Shown: positions 36,200-45,345 of the stretch, in pieces
How positions within the stretch are numbered: position 1 is the first letter of the stretch
Layout: the number at the start of each line of letters is the position of its first letter
NCBI RefSeq assembly: GCF_023614235.1
Contig: NZ_CP094264.1
Location: 5,022,001 to 5,086,000, forward strand
Length of the DNA: 64,000 nt
Source: Streptomyces sp. MRC013
GTDB lineage: Bacteria > Actinomycetota > Actinomycetes > Streptomycetales > Streptomycetaceae
Direction of reading: 5' to 3'
Made by a program: the position numbers and the translations under genes
The notes under the pieces: generated by a model
The model's input: only the letters and a program-made list of their open reading frames with translations
What the model was told of the DNA's origin: nothing
The model's database searches: none

Positions 36200-37123
36200 T
36201 CAGATGATGCTCAGGCCGTACGCGCTCAGCGCCTCGGTGACGGGCTGGAAGAACGTGACGCCACCCGAGCGGCAGTCGCCGCTGCCGCCGGAGGTGAGGC
36301 CGAGGGCGGTGGAGCCGGCGAACATCGCGCCGCCGCTGTCGCCGGGCTCGGCGCAGACGGTGGTCTGGATGAGGCCGTAGACGACGTCGCCGTTGCCGTA
36401 GTTGGCCGTGGCGTTGAGGCCGGTGACGCGGCCGCTGTGCAGACCCGTGGTGGAGCCGCTGCGCTGGACGGTCTGGCCGACGTAGGCGTTGGCGGCGCCG
36501 GTGATGTCACGGTACGTGCCGTTGTACAGGTAGACCCGGCCGTCCGCCGCCGACGGGTTGGCGTGGGTGATCACGCCGTAGTCGTTGTTCGGGAAGCTGG
36601 AGGCGGCCGTGCGGCCGAGCGCGGCGGTCTTCGACGAGTTGGTGTACCAGGTGCTGGTGCCCTCGGTGCAGTGGCCCGCCGTCAGGACGTAGGGGGTGCC
36701 GCCGCTGGTGCGGACGTTGAAGCCGAGGGAGCAGCGGCCGCCGTTGTTGCCGTAGATGGCCTGGCCGCCCGCGATGAGCTTGTTGAGCTTGCCCGGGGCG
36801 CGCTTGACCTCCACGGCGCCGGCCTTGTCGCCCGCCGCCTTCTTCAGCTTGGCGATCTCGGCGGCCGAGACGGTGGAGTCGGCGGTGATGACCAGCTTGC
36901 CGGACTTGGCGTCGGTGTACCAGGCGGTGCCCGCCACGTCGGCGTCGAGCACGGCCTTGCTGACCTGGGCCAGCTCGGCGACGCTCGCGCGGGTGACGTC
37001 GGGGGCCTGCGCCCCGGCGCTCGGAGCGGCAAGCGCGGTGGCGGTGACCAGAGCGGCGGCGACGGCGGTCAGGCGCGCGCCTCTCGCGAGGCCGTTGCGG
37101 GGAGTGAAGCGCTTGAAGTTCAC
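36200..37123 (-). CDS. Secreted S1 serine protease, streptogrisin-like
   Basis: A 307-residue pre-pro-enzyme. GTG at 37123 has GGAGG five bases upstream. A signal peptide ([23 protein letters not shown]) leads to a pro-region of about 85 residues of the alpha-lytic-protease type. The mature enzyme probably begins IAGGQAIYG. The catalytic residues are His in TAGHC, Asp in NNDYGVI and Ser in [11 protein letters not shown], with paired Cys as in streptogrisin A/B. It is an extracellular chymotrypsin-like protease. Confidence 0.93.
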   Translation of the reverse strand: MNFKRFTPRNGLARGARLTAVAAALVTATALAAPSAGAQAPDVTRASVAELAQVSKAVLDADVAGTAWYTDAKSGKLVITADSTVSAAEIAKLKKAAGDKAGAVEVKRAPGKLNKLIAGGQAIYGNNGGRCSLGFNVRTSGGTPYVLTAGHCTEGTSTWYTNSSKTAALGRTAASSFPNNDYGVITHANPSAADGRVYLYNGTYRDITGAANAYVGQTVQRSGSTTGLHSGRVTGLNATANYGNGDVVYGLIQTTVCAEPGDSGGAMFAGSTALGLTSGGSGDCRSGGVTFFQPVTEALSAYGLSII

Positions 37124-37703
37124 TGCGTCCTCCGGTGGGGGATTCACGAGCCCGTTGGGTGGGCGGGCCCGGCAGGCCGCGCCGACGGACCGGCGATCTC
37201 CGGTCGTCGACATGTGCCTGACAAGTTGTGGTGCCGGGAATACTTGCGTCCGGTTCACCTCCCCCGCAAGGCCGTCTTTCGGCCACTCTGCAAGACCCCC
37301 GGAAAACCCGCCGGACGGCCGGTTCCGCGAGGGTGCGCCGACGGGGTCCGGTGCTGCCGCACGACCGGGGGGCCGTCCGCCGCCCGAGGGGCGGCGCCCT
37401 CGCCCGCGAGGGCCGCGCGGGGCGTGCGGACGGCGGGCGGGTTGGTCGTTCATGCTGCTCAGCACCGGACGGGCGGCCCGTCACCGCATGTTCCGCCGGG
37501 GTACTCCCGGCGGGCACGGCCGTCCCGCCGGTTCCCCGCCGGTGGGACGGGGAAGCCTGCGGTCCGGAGCGGCGGACCCCTCGGGGCGGCCGGTCGGACG
37601 CCGACCCCTTATGCGGAGGTCGCTCTCGTTCGTCCCGTACGCCAGGTGTCTTGATATCGCCTCTGGACGTCCGGTGTGCGGAACCGGGCAACCGGATAGA
37701 CCG
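37124..37703. other. Intergenic region upstream of the protease
   Basis: No gene is supported in 580 bases. It contains the protease promoter; AAGTTGTGGTGCCGGGAATA near 37222-37241 is the least GC-rich part. The 3' end borders the P450 stop. Confidence 0.4.
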
Positions 37704-38933
37704 TCACCAGGCGATGGGCAGCGCCTCCGGGCCGCGGATGAGCGCGCTGCGCCGCCACGGGACCTCCTCGGCGGGCACCGCGAGCCGCACCTCGGGCAGC
37801 CGGTCCAGGAACATCTCCACGAGCAGCTCGATCTCCATCCGGGCGAGCAGCGCCCCCGTGCAGAAGTGCGGTCCGTGCCCGAACGACACGTGCGGGTTGG
37901 GGGAGCGGTCGAAGTCGATCCGCTCCGGGTCGGGGAACACCTCCGGGTCGCGGTTGGCCGCCAGGTACGACACGTACACCGCGTCGCCCGCCGCGATCCG
38001 CACGCCCCGCAGCTCCACGTCCTCCAGCGCGATCCGGGCCAGCCCCACCGACGAGCGGTGCGGGATGTACCGCAGCAGCTCGTCCAGGGCGCGCGGCCGC
38101 ACCTCCGGCTCCTCCCGCAGCCGCTCCCGCAGCCGGTCCCGGGTCAGCAGCAGGTACAGCATGTTGCCGCAGTTGTTGGTGACCGCCTCCCCGCCGATCT
38201 GCACCGGCCCCACCAGCCCGACCGCCTCCTCGGCGCTGATGTCGCCCGCCGCGACGGCCGCGCCCAGCAGGGACAGGATGTCCTCCCCGTCGCCGGGGTC
38301 CGCCGTGCGCGCGGCGATCTCCCGGGCGAACCACGCGTACATCTCGTCCTTGGCGCGGCCGGTCGCCGCCGCGCCGTTCGCCGGGAAGAGGATCTCCTCC
38401 ACCCAGCCGCTCATCCGCTCCCGGTCGGCTTCCGGAACACCCATCAGCTCGCAGATCACCGTGGTGGGGAACGGTCCCAGCACACGTGCGATCAGGTCCG
38501 CCGGCGGCCCGTCCCGCAGCATCCCCTCCATCAGCGCGTCGAGCATCTCCCGCGCCCGCCCGCGCAGCCGCTCCACGCCGCGCGCGGAGAACGCGGGCGC
38601 GACGGCGCGGCGCAGCCGGTTGTGGTCCGGCGGTTCGGCGAACGCCAGGGAGCCGGCCTTCGGCTTGAAGTGCGGGGCGAGCCGGGTGACGGCCAGGCCC
38701 GGGACGGGGGCGCGGCTGAAGCGCGGGTCGTTCGTGACCGCCTTCACGTCCTCGTACCGGGTGACCAGCCAGGCCCAGCCCTCCCCGTGCGGCAGCCGGA
38801 TCCGGGTCACCGGCCCCTCCCGCATCAGCTCCTCCAGCACCGGGTCGAACTCGGTGGCCCTCAGGTCCAGTGCCGGCCAGAACCGCACGGGCGGCGGCCC
38901 CAGGGGCGGTCGTGTGACGGTGTCCTCGATCAC
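37704..38933 (-). CDS. Cytochrome P450 (bacterial class I)
   Basis: A 409-residue cytosolic monooxygenase. The heme loop is FGHGPHFCTGALLAR and the K-helix ExxR is ELLR. The I-helix segment reads QIGGEAVTNNCG, where the usual acid-alcohol pair is changed. GTG at 38933 has GGAG about nine bases upstream. It is divergent from the conservon across an unusual repeat-rich spacer. Substrate unknown; it may belong to the same terpenoid pathway. Confidence 0.9.
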   Translation of the reverse strand: MIEDTVTRPPLGPPPVRFWPALDLRATEFDPVLEELMREGPVTRIRLPHGEGWAWLVTRYEDVKAVTNDPRFSRAPVPGLAVTRLAPHFKPKAGSLAFAEPPDHNRLRRAVAPAFSARGVERLRGRAREMLDALMEGMLRDGPPADLIARVLGPFPTTVICELMGVPEADRERMSGWVEEILFPANGAAATGRAKDEMYAWFAREIAARTADPGDGEDILSLLGAAVAAGDISAEEAVGLVGPVQIGGEAVTNNCGNMLYLLLTRDRLRERLREEPEVRPRALDELLRYIPHRSSVGLARIALEDVELRGVRIAAGDAVYVSYLAANRDPEVFPDPERIDFDRSPNPHVSFGHGPHFCTGALLARMEIELLVEMFLDRLPEVRLAVPAEEVPWRRSALIRGPEALPIAW

Positions 38934-39100
38934 GCGCGTGTCTCCGTTTCCTCGGCGGGACGGGGGCGGACTCCCCTCCCCACCATCCGTCCCGGGCGCG
39001 CGGACCACCCGCCGGACTACTCCGGACGGCCCGTGCCCGCCACCCCGAAGCGCCCGCCCGGCGGACCCTCCGGCAGGCACCGACTCCCGTCGCCCCGCAG

Positions 39101-39375
39101 CCGTACGGCCGTACCGTCGGCCGTCGTACGTCCCGGCGCCGGCCGTCGTACCTCGCGGTGCCGGGAGCCGTACGGTCACGCCCCTCATCGTCGTACGGCC
39201 GCTCCGCCGGTCGCCGTACCGTCGTCGTACGGCGGCGTCACCGGCCGTCGTACGGCCGCGGCGCCCGTCGTACGGCCGTGCGGCCGTACGACGTACGTCC
39301 ACTCCGTCAGTCGTCGTAGGTCCGTACCGCCGACCGTCGCACGGGCGCTCCACCGGTCGCCGTACGGCCGCGGCG
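39101..39375. repeat. Cluster of GTAC-centred short repeats
   Basis: Over 270 bases there are about 14 copies of a short CGTACGG or CCGTACC core, many as gTCGTACGGCC. They are irregularly spaced and in both orientations. The region 38934-39726 separates the P450 and cvnA and holds no supported gene. Confidence 0.6.
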
Positions 39376-39726
39376 CCGGGCGTCCTGCGGTTGCGGTAGC
39401 GGCCGTCGTGCCGGAGCGGCGGCGGCCCACCGCTGCCGGCGGTCCGCCGCCCGGGGAGGGGGCGCGCGCACCGGGCGCCGGCATCCCGCGGCCCCCGTCG
39501 CCGCACGGCTCCGTCGCTGCCGTTCCCGGACGGCCGGGCCGCCGGGAACCCCGGCGTCGGTCGCGGGGCGGACCGGATCCGCGGCCGTCCGGTTCCACGG
39601 GAAGGGGAACCTTGAGCGAACATCAGGCCACCACCCGGGACTGTGCCGAGAAGCCCTCTGAAAGGGCACTATGCTCGGCGCTCGTTGTCATATGATCTTC
39701 TTCGTTCGATGGGTTTGAGGGTGCTG

Positions 39727-41238
39727 ATGGTCCGTGAGGAATCGTCGCCCGGAAGTGGAAGCCCGCGGTCCGCGGCATCTTTCGTGTGGCTGCTGCCCGC
39801 CGCTCTGATCGCCGCCGCCACCGGGGTCTCGGCGGCCGTGATGGAGGCTTCCGCACGGGGACCGGTCGCGGTCGCCGGAGGGGTGTCCGCTCTCGTTCTC
39901 GCGGTGCTGGGCGGTGAGGTCGCACGTCGGGGACGGACGATCGGCGAACTGCGCGGCGCCGTCGCCGCCCGCGACACGGCCCTGGCCCGCCGGCACGCCG
40001 AGACCGCCCACCTGGCGGGGACGCTGCTGCCGGACGTCGTCCGGAGGCTGCGCGCGGGGGAGTTCCCGCAGGACCTCCTCGGCTCACTCACCGCCCCCGA
40101 GGACCACCGGGCCGTCGTCCGCGTGGTCGTCGACGCGGTCGCCGCCGAGGAGGACCTGCGCGAGTCCGCGCAGCGGGCCTTCGTCAACATCGCCCGCCGC
40201 GTCCAGGCCATCGTCCACCAGCAGGCTCAGGAACTGCGTGCGATGGAGGACCGGCACGGCCACCGCCCCGAGGTCTTCGGCGACCTGCTCCGCATCGACC
40301 ACGGCACGGCCCTGATCGGCCGCCTCGCCGACTCCATCGCGGTCCTCGGCGGCGCCCGTCCGGGCCGCCAGTGGAGCAGGGCCGTCCCGCTGTACAGCGT
40401 GCTGCGCGGCGCCATGTCGCGGATCATCGACTACCAGCGCGTGGAACTGCACTCCGTCACCGAGGTCGCCGTCACCGGCCCCGCCGTCGAGCCGCTGATC
40501 CACGCGCTCGCCGAACTCCTCGACAACGCCACTCGCTACTCCCCGCCGCAGACGAAGGTCCACCTGACCGCCGTCGACGTGCAGTCGGGCATCGCCGTCG
40601 AGATCGAGGACGGCGGCGTGTCGATGAGCGAGGAGGCGCGCAAGCGCGCCGAGCGGATGCTCCGCCAGGCCCAGCAGGGCATCGACCTCAACGACCTGGG
40701 GGAGACCCCGCGCCTCGGCCTCGCCGTCGTCGGCCGGCTCGCGCAGGCGTACGGCTTCCAGGTCTCGCTGCGCTCCTCCGCGTACGGCGGTGTCCGGGCC
40801 GTCGTCGTCGTCCCGCAGGAGCTGGTCACCACCGTCGCCGCCGCCTCCGGCCTCGCCCACGGCATCGGCGCCTCCTCCGTGCCCCGCGCCGCCGTCCCCG
40901 CGGCTCCCCCCGCCCCCGCCCCCGCTCCGGCCCCGGCCCCGGCCCCGGTGGAGCGTCCCGCCGAGATCCCGGCGGCGGGCGGAGAGGCCCCGCCGGTGGT
41001 CGCGCGGACCACCGCGAACGGCCTGCCGCAGCGCCGCCGCAGAAAGCCGCTCGCCGAGTCGCCGCGGGCCGAAGCCGCCACACCGGCCGCCTCCTCGGAC
41101 CAGGCGTCGTCGGCGCCCGCGACCCCGGCTCCCGGCCAGGAGCCGTCACCTCAGGTGCAGCCCGGAATGTGGCTGGCCGCCTTCCAGAGCGGCCTGTCCG
41201 GGGAGCCCAACGACGCAAGCAAGGGGAAGTCTCAGTAA
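39727..41238 (+). CDS. cvnA: CvnA, conservon histidine-kinase-like membrane protein
   Basis: About 503 residues from ATG at 39727, chosen for GAGGG five bases upstream; ATG at 39709 is an alternative. Two spans (FVWLLPAALIAAATGVSAAV and GPVAVAGGVSALVLAVLGGEV) sit close together with almost no extracellular loop. A helical region leads to an HATPase domain with ALAELLDNATRYSPPQ (N box), VEIEDGGVSM (G1) and LGLAVVGRLAQAYG. The C-terminal 120 residues are Ala/Pro-rich with an AP repeat. In conservons CvnA complexes with CvnB-D at the membrane to relay a signal. A TATGAT (39691-39696) may be a -10. Confidence 0.9.
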   Translation: MVREESSPGSGSPRSAASFVWLLPAALIAAATGVSAAVMEASARGPVAVAGGVSALVLAVLGGEVARRGRTIGELRGAVAARDTALARRHAETAHLAGTLLPDVVRRLRAGEFPQDLLGSLTAPEDHRAVVRVVVDAVAAEEDLRESAQRAFVNIARRVQAIVHQQAQELRAMEDRHGHRPEVFGDLLRIDHGTALIGRLADSIAVLGGARPGRQWSRAVPLYSVLRGAMSRIIDYQRVELHSVTEVAVTGPAVEPLIHALAELLDNATRYSPPQTKVHLTAVDVQSGIAVEIEDGGVSMSEEARKRAERMLRQAQQGIDLNDLGETPRLGLAVVGRLAQAYGFQVSLRSSAYGGVRAVVVVPQELVTTVAAASGLAHGIGASSVPRAAVPAAPPAPAPAPAPAPAPVERPAEIPAAGGEAPPVVARTTANGLPQRRRRKPLAESPRAEAATPAASSDQASSAPATPAPGQEPSPQVQPGMWLAAFQSGLSGEPNDASKGKSQ

Positions 41239-41648
41239 TGATCAAGCAGCAGGCCAATATGGACTGGATGCTCAAGGACCTCGCGGAAGGCGTTCCGCAA
41301 ACCCGACACGTGGTCGTGCTCTCCGCCGACGGTCTGCGCATGGCCCAGTACGGCACCGACCACGACACCGCCGACCGGCTCGCCGCGGCCTGCGCCGGAC
41401 TCCAGTCGCTCGCCGGGGCCGTCGCCTCCGAACTTCCGCGCGGCGACGGCCGGATGCGGCTCGTCGTGATCGAGATGGACGGCGGCTTCTTCTACCTCAT
41501 GGCCGCGGGCGCCGGCGCGTACCTGGCCGTCCTCGCCGACGAGGGCGTCGACGCGGGGCTGATGGGCCAGCGCATGCGGGACCTCGTCCTGCGCATAGGG
41601 GAGCACCTGAGCAGCCCGCCGCGGCAGGACGGGCAGGGCGCCAGGTGA
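41238..41648 (+). CDS. cvnB: CvnB, roadblock/LC7-domain protein
   Basis: A 136-residue cytosolic protein with a roadblock fold (MDWMLKDLAEGVPQTRHVVVLSADGLRMA through YLAVLADEGVDAGLMGQRMRDLV). Its ATG shares the last base of the cvnA stop codon (TAATG). CvnB proteins regulate the partner GTPase CvnD. Confidence 0.93.
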   Translation: MIKQQANMDWMLKDLAEGVPQTRHVVVLSADGLRMAQYGTDHDTADRLAAACAGLQSLAGAVASELPRGDGRMRLVVIEMDGGFFYLMAAGAGAYLAVLADEGVDAGLMGQRMRDLVLRIGEHLSSPPRQDGQGAR

Positions 41649-42006
41649 GTGGAGCGGGCGGCGGTGACTGGGAGGAAACCAGTCCCGAGCGGCTCTACGT
41701 GATCACGGGGGGCGCAGCGGCGGGACGGCACCCGCCGAACTCGACCTCGTCACGCTGATCGTGGCGAGGTCCGGTACGAAACCGGGCATGCAGCCGGAAC
41801 ACGCGGCGATCGTACAGCTGTGCCAGTCACCGCTGTCCGTGGCCGAGATCTCCGCGTACCTGCGCCTCCCGGTCAGCGTCATCACGGTACTGCTCGGCGA
41901 CCTCCTCGCCGACAACCGCATCGTCGTCCGCGCACCCGTCCCTCCGGCCCGACTCCCCGACCGCGCGTTGATTGAGGCAGTGATCGATGGACTTCAGAAG
42001 CTCTGA
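41645..42006 (+). CDS. cvnC: CvnC, DUF742 protein (apparent frameshift)
   Basis: GTG at 41645 overlaps the cvnB stop (GTGA). The head DWEETSPERLYVITGG is standard for DUF742. Coding then changes frame at the G6 run 41707-41712. One more G would continue GRSGGTAPAELDLVTLIVAR. The rest, HAAIVQLCQSPLSVAEISAYLRLPVSVI and GLQKL, is typical winged-helix DUF742. The intact product would be about 120 residues. It bridges CvnB and CvnD in the complex. Confidence 0.87.
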
Positions 42007-42635
42007 GCACGACGGCTCCGGGCAGCACGGCGGTGCGGTGCGGGGGGCCGCGCAGCGAGGACGTGCTGCCGGAGACGGCCACGACGGCCGTCAAGGTGGT
42101 GATCGTGGGCGGGTTCGGCGTCGGCAAGACCACCTTCGTCGGCTCCGTCAGCGAGATCCGCCCGCTCACCACGGAGGAGACGATGACCCAGGCCGGGGTC
42201 GGCGTCGACGACCCCTCCGGCGTCGACGGCAAGACGTCGACCACCGTGGCCATGGACTTCGGCCGGATCAGCATCAACCAGGAGCTGGTCCTGTACCTCT
42301 TCGGCACACCCGGCCAGGAGCGCTTCTGGTTCCTGTGGCGCGGTCTGTTCGAAGGCGCCCTCGGCGCGGTCGTCCTCGTCGACACCCGCCGCCTGGAGGT
42401 CAGTTTCGACGTGCTCGGCCGGCTGGAGGAGCGCAGGGTGCCGTTCGTCGTCGCCGTCAACACCTTCCCGGACGCGCCCGCCTACCCGGCCGAGGAACTC
42501 CGCACCGCCCTCGACCTGCCGCCGTCCGTCCCGATCGTCCCCTGCGACGCCCGGAGCCGCGGCTCCAGCAGGGACGTCCTGATGACGCTGATGCGCTACC
42601 TGCACACCCTCGCCACGACCCAGGAGGCGTCATGA
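41987..42635 (+). CDS. cvnD: CvnD, small GTP-binding protein (apparent frameshift)
   Basis: ATG at 41987 overlaps cvnC and opens MDFRSSEHDGSG, the usual CvnD start. The frame changes at the G6 run 42042-42047. Removing one G gives VRGPRSEDVLPET, leading into the G domain. P loop is GGFGVGKTT; switch region TTVAMDFGRI; LFGTPGQERFW is the G3 motif. The NKxD motif is replaced by VNTF, as is usual in this MglA/Ras-like group. A shorter start at GTG 42033 is possible. CvnD is the molecular switch of the conservon; its stop overlaps the P450 start. Confidence 0.88.
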
Positions 42636-44055
42636 CCGCCCCCCACCCCGAGCCCGGCCCCGGCCTCACCCCGCCTCCCGGCTGCCCCGCCCACGGAACC
42701 GGCCCCCACACCCTGCGCCGCGTCTACGGCCCCGAGGTCGAGCGCGACCCCAAGAGCCTGTACGAGGAGCTGCGCCGGCGGTACGGCCCGGTGGCGCCCG
42801 TCCTCCTCCACGGCGACCTGCCCGCCTGGATCGTCCTGGGGCACCGGGAGAACCTGGAGGTCATGCGGTCGCCGTCGCGGTTCTCCCGGGACTCGCGGCT
42901 GTGGAAGATGTTCCGCGAGGGCCGGGTCGCCTTCGACTCGCCCCTGCGGCCGATGATCGAGTGGCAGCCGATCTGCGTCTTCGTCGAGGGGCAGGAGCAC
43001 GAGCGGCTGCGCGCGGCGGTCACCGACAGCCTGGAGCAGTTCGACCGCCGGGGCATCCGGCGCCACGTCATCCGGTACACCAACCAGCTGGTCGACTCGT
43101 TCGCCGGGCGCGGCGAGGCGGACCTGATCTCCGAGTTCGCCGAGAAGCTGCCGATGCTGGTGATGACGCAGCTGCTCGGCATGCCGGAGGAGTACGGCCC
43201 CCGGCTGGTCGACGCGGCCCTGGACCTGATGAAGGGCACCGACACCGCCTTCTCCAGCAACGAGTTCGTCGTGGAGACGCTCCGCACGCTGACGGAGCGG
43301 AAGAAGGGGGAGCCGGGACACGACCTGGCCAGCCGGCTCATCGGCCACGAGGCCGGCCTGACCGACGACGAGGTCGTCGGGCACCTGCGGCTGGTACTCG
43401 TCGCCGCCAACGAGACGACGGTCAACCTGATCGCGAACACCCTGCGCATGGTGCTGACCGACCGCCGTTTCCGGGCCAACCTGACCGGCGGTCACATGAC
43501 GCTCCCGGACGCCCTGGAGCAGGTCCTGTGGGACGCCCCCCGCTCTCCGTCGCCCCGGGCCGCTGGGCGACCGGTGACACCGTGCTGGGCGGGCAGAGGA
43601 TCCGGTCGGGCGACATGCTGCTGCTGGGCCTGGCGGCGGGCAACGTCGACCCGGAGATCCGCCCCGACCTCGACCGGCCCCTCCACGGCAACCGCGCCCA
43701 CCTGGCCTTCAGCAGCGGCCCGCACGAGTGCCCCGGGCAGGACATCGGCCGCGCCATCGCGGACACCGGCATCGACACCCTGCTGGCCCGCCTTCCCGAC
43801 GTGCGGCTCGCCGTGGCCGACGGGGACCTCCAGGTACGGGCCGCCTGGCTCTCCGGGCGGCTGGAGGCGCTCCCGGTCGAGTTCACCCCCCCGGTGCCGG
43901 TGGGGAAGGAGGCGGCGAGCGCTCCCCGGGACTTCGCCTCGACCACGCCGGGTCCCGCGCCCGACCCCGCGCCCGCCCCCCGGCCGGTTCCGAGCCACTC
44001 CTCGTCCCTCGCCGGTCAGAGCGGAGGATCATGGTGGAAGTCACTGTTCCGTTAA
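42632..44055 (+). CDS. cvnE: CvnE, CYP157-like cytochrome P450 lacking ExxR (apparent frameshift)
   Basis: ATG at 42632 overlaps the cvnD stop (ATGA), with AGGAGG ahead. The I-helix has LVLVAANETTVNLI. The K-helix reads LEQVLWDAPP, so the usual Glu-x-x-Arg is absent, like EQSLW in S. coelicolor CYP157C1. The frame breaks at the C6 run 43536-43541; one more C gives DAPPLSVAPGRWATGD. The heme loop is FSSGPHECPGQDIG. A Pro/Ala-rich tail of about 45 residues ends GGSWWKSLFR. It is encoded within the conservon and may act in signalling or as a monooxygenase. Confidence 0.88.
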
Positions 44056-44103
44056 ATCGGGGAGAACTTTGCCGACGTGTCCGGTGTGACAGGAGTCGTC
44101 CTG

Positions 44104-44142
44104 TTGGCGGGGCGCACGCAGGTGACTACTATGCGCGATAGT
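44104..44142 (+). promoter_or_regulatory. Putative promoter and inverted repeat ahead of the terpene cyclase
   Basis: TTGGCG at 44104-44109 and TACTAT at 44127-44132 are 17 bases apart, a good sigma-70-type match. ACTAT-GCGCG-ATAGT at 44128-44142 is an inverted repeat overlapping the -10. It suggests separate, regulated transcription of the terpene genes. Confidence 0.55.
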
Positions 44143-44226
44143 TGATCACTTCTGCGGCGGGGGTGGCGTCCTGGGGCGCACCCCGCGCCCGGTACGCGTC
44201 GCGGTGGCGACGAGAGGGAGGCCATT

Positions 44227-45325
44227 GTGGGTTCCGGACTGGTGGTTCCACCGATCTTCTCCCCCATCCCACCGGCGATCCACCCCTGTCACGTCCAGGC
44301 CGACGTGCAGACGGCGGCGTGGGCGGAGGCGTTCCGCATAGGCTCCGACGGGCTGCGCGGCCGCCTGGTGACCCAGTCGATCGGGACGTTCTCCGCCCGG
44401 ATCCTCCCCGAGGGCCGGGCGGAGGTGGTCTCCCCTCCTCGCCGACTTCGTCCTGTGGCTCTTCGGCGTCGACGACGGCCACTGCGAAGAGGGCGAACTC
44501 GGCCGCCGCCCGGGCGACCTGGCCGGGGAACTGCACCGACTGCTGCGCGTGGCGCAGAACCCGGAGGCCCCGTTCCTGCTCGACGACCCGCTCGCCGCCG
44601 GCCTGCGCGACCTGAGGCTCCGCGTGGACCGGTACGGGACACCGGGCCAGGCGGCCCGCTGGGTGGACGCCCTGCGCGAGTACTTCTTCTCCGTCGTGTG
44701 GGAGGCGGCGCACCGCCGCGCCGGCACCGTCCCGGACCTCAACGACTACACGCTGATGCGGCTCTACGACGGCGCGACGTCCGTGGTGCTCCCCATGCTG
44801 GAGATGGGGTACGGCTACGAACTCCAGCCGCACGAGCGGGACGCCACCGCCGTCCGGGCGGCCGCCGAGATGGCGTCCTTCATCATCACCTGGGACAACG
44901 ACATCCTCTCCCACCACAAGGAGAAGAGGGCGACCGGCTACTACCTCAACGCGCTGCGCGTGCTGGAGGACCGCGCCGGGCTCACCGAGGACCAGGCGCT
45001 GCGGACGGCGATCTCCCAGCGGGACCGGGTGATGTGCCTCTACATGCGGCTCACGGACCACCTCGCCGAACGGGGGAGCCCGCAGCTGCGGCAGTACCTG
45101 CGGAGCCTGGGCCACTTCATCCGGGGCGCCCAGGACTGGGGCATCACCTCGGTGAGGTACACCACGCCCGAGGACCCCGCCGACATCCCGTCGTTCTTCT
45201 GCGACACCCCCACCGACGACAGCAGCGAACCCCTCGACATACCCGCCGTCTCCTGGTGGTGGGACCTGCTGCCCCCGAGCGCGCGAGCCGCAGGCGCGCG
45301 CGGCACCGCACCGCAGACGGCCTAG
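44227..45325 (+). CDS. Sesquiterpene cyclase-type terpene synthase (apparent frameshift)
   Basis: GTG at 44227 follows GAGGGAGG. The N-terminal part includes PPIFSPIPPAIHPCHVQADV. The frame changes at the C4 run 44432-44435; dropping one C joins AEVVS to LLADFVLWLFGVDD. The metal-binding motif is then DDGHCEEG, the NSE motif NDILSHHKE and the late RY pair in TSVRYTTPE. The repaired length is about 366 residues. It would cyclise farnesyl diphosphate; the product is unknown. Conservons of S. griseus type also carry a terpene cyclase, as I recall. The P450 follows 20 bases later. Confidence 0.87.
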
Positions 45326-45345
45326 GACGAAGAAGGAACCCCCCG

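Noticed and set aside
33431..37654. A 1407-codon open frame on the plus strand
   Set aside because: It runs antisense to the SpoIIE and protease genes, is rich in Arg, His and Gly, and has no domain or ribosome site. High GC content keeps such frames open.
36756..39695. A 979-codon open frame on the plus strand
   Set aside because: It is the antisense shadow of the protease and P450 genes and their spacers, without recognisable motifs.
41645..44433. Programmed frameshifting in the conservon genes
   Set aside because: The changes are of both signs, occur in every kind of G/C run and also in unrelated genes of the window. No conserved slippery heptamer is seen. Sequence error is simpler.
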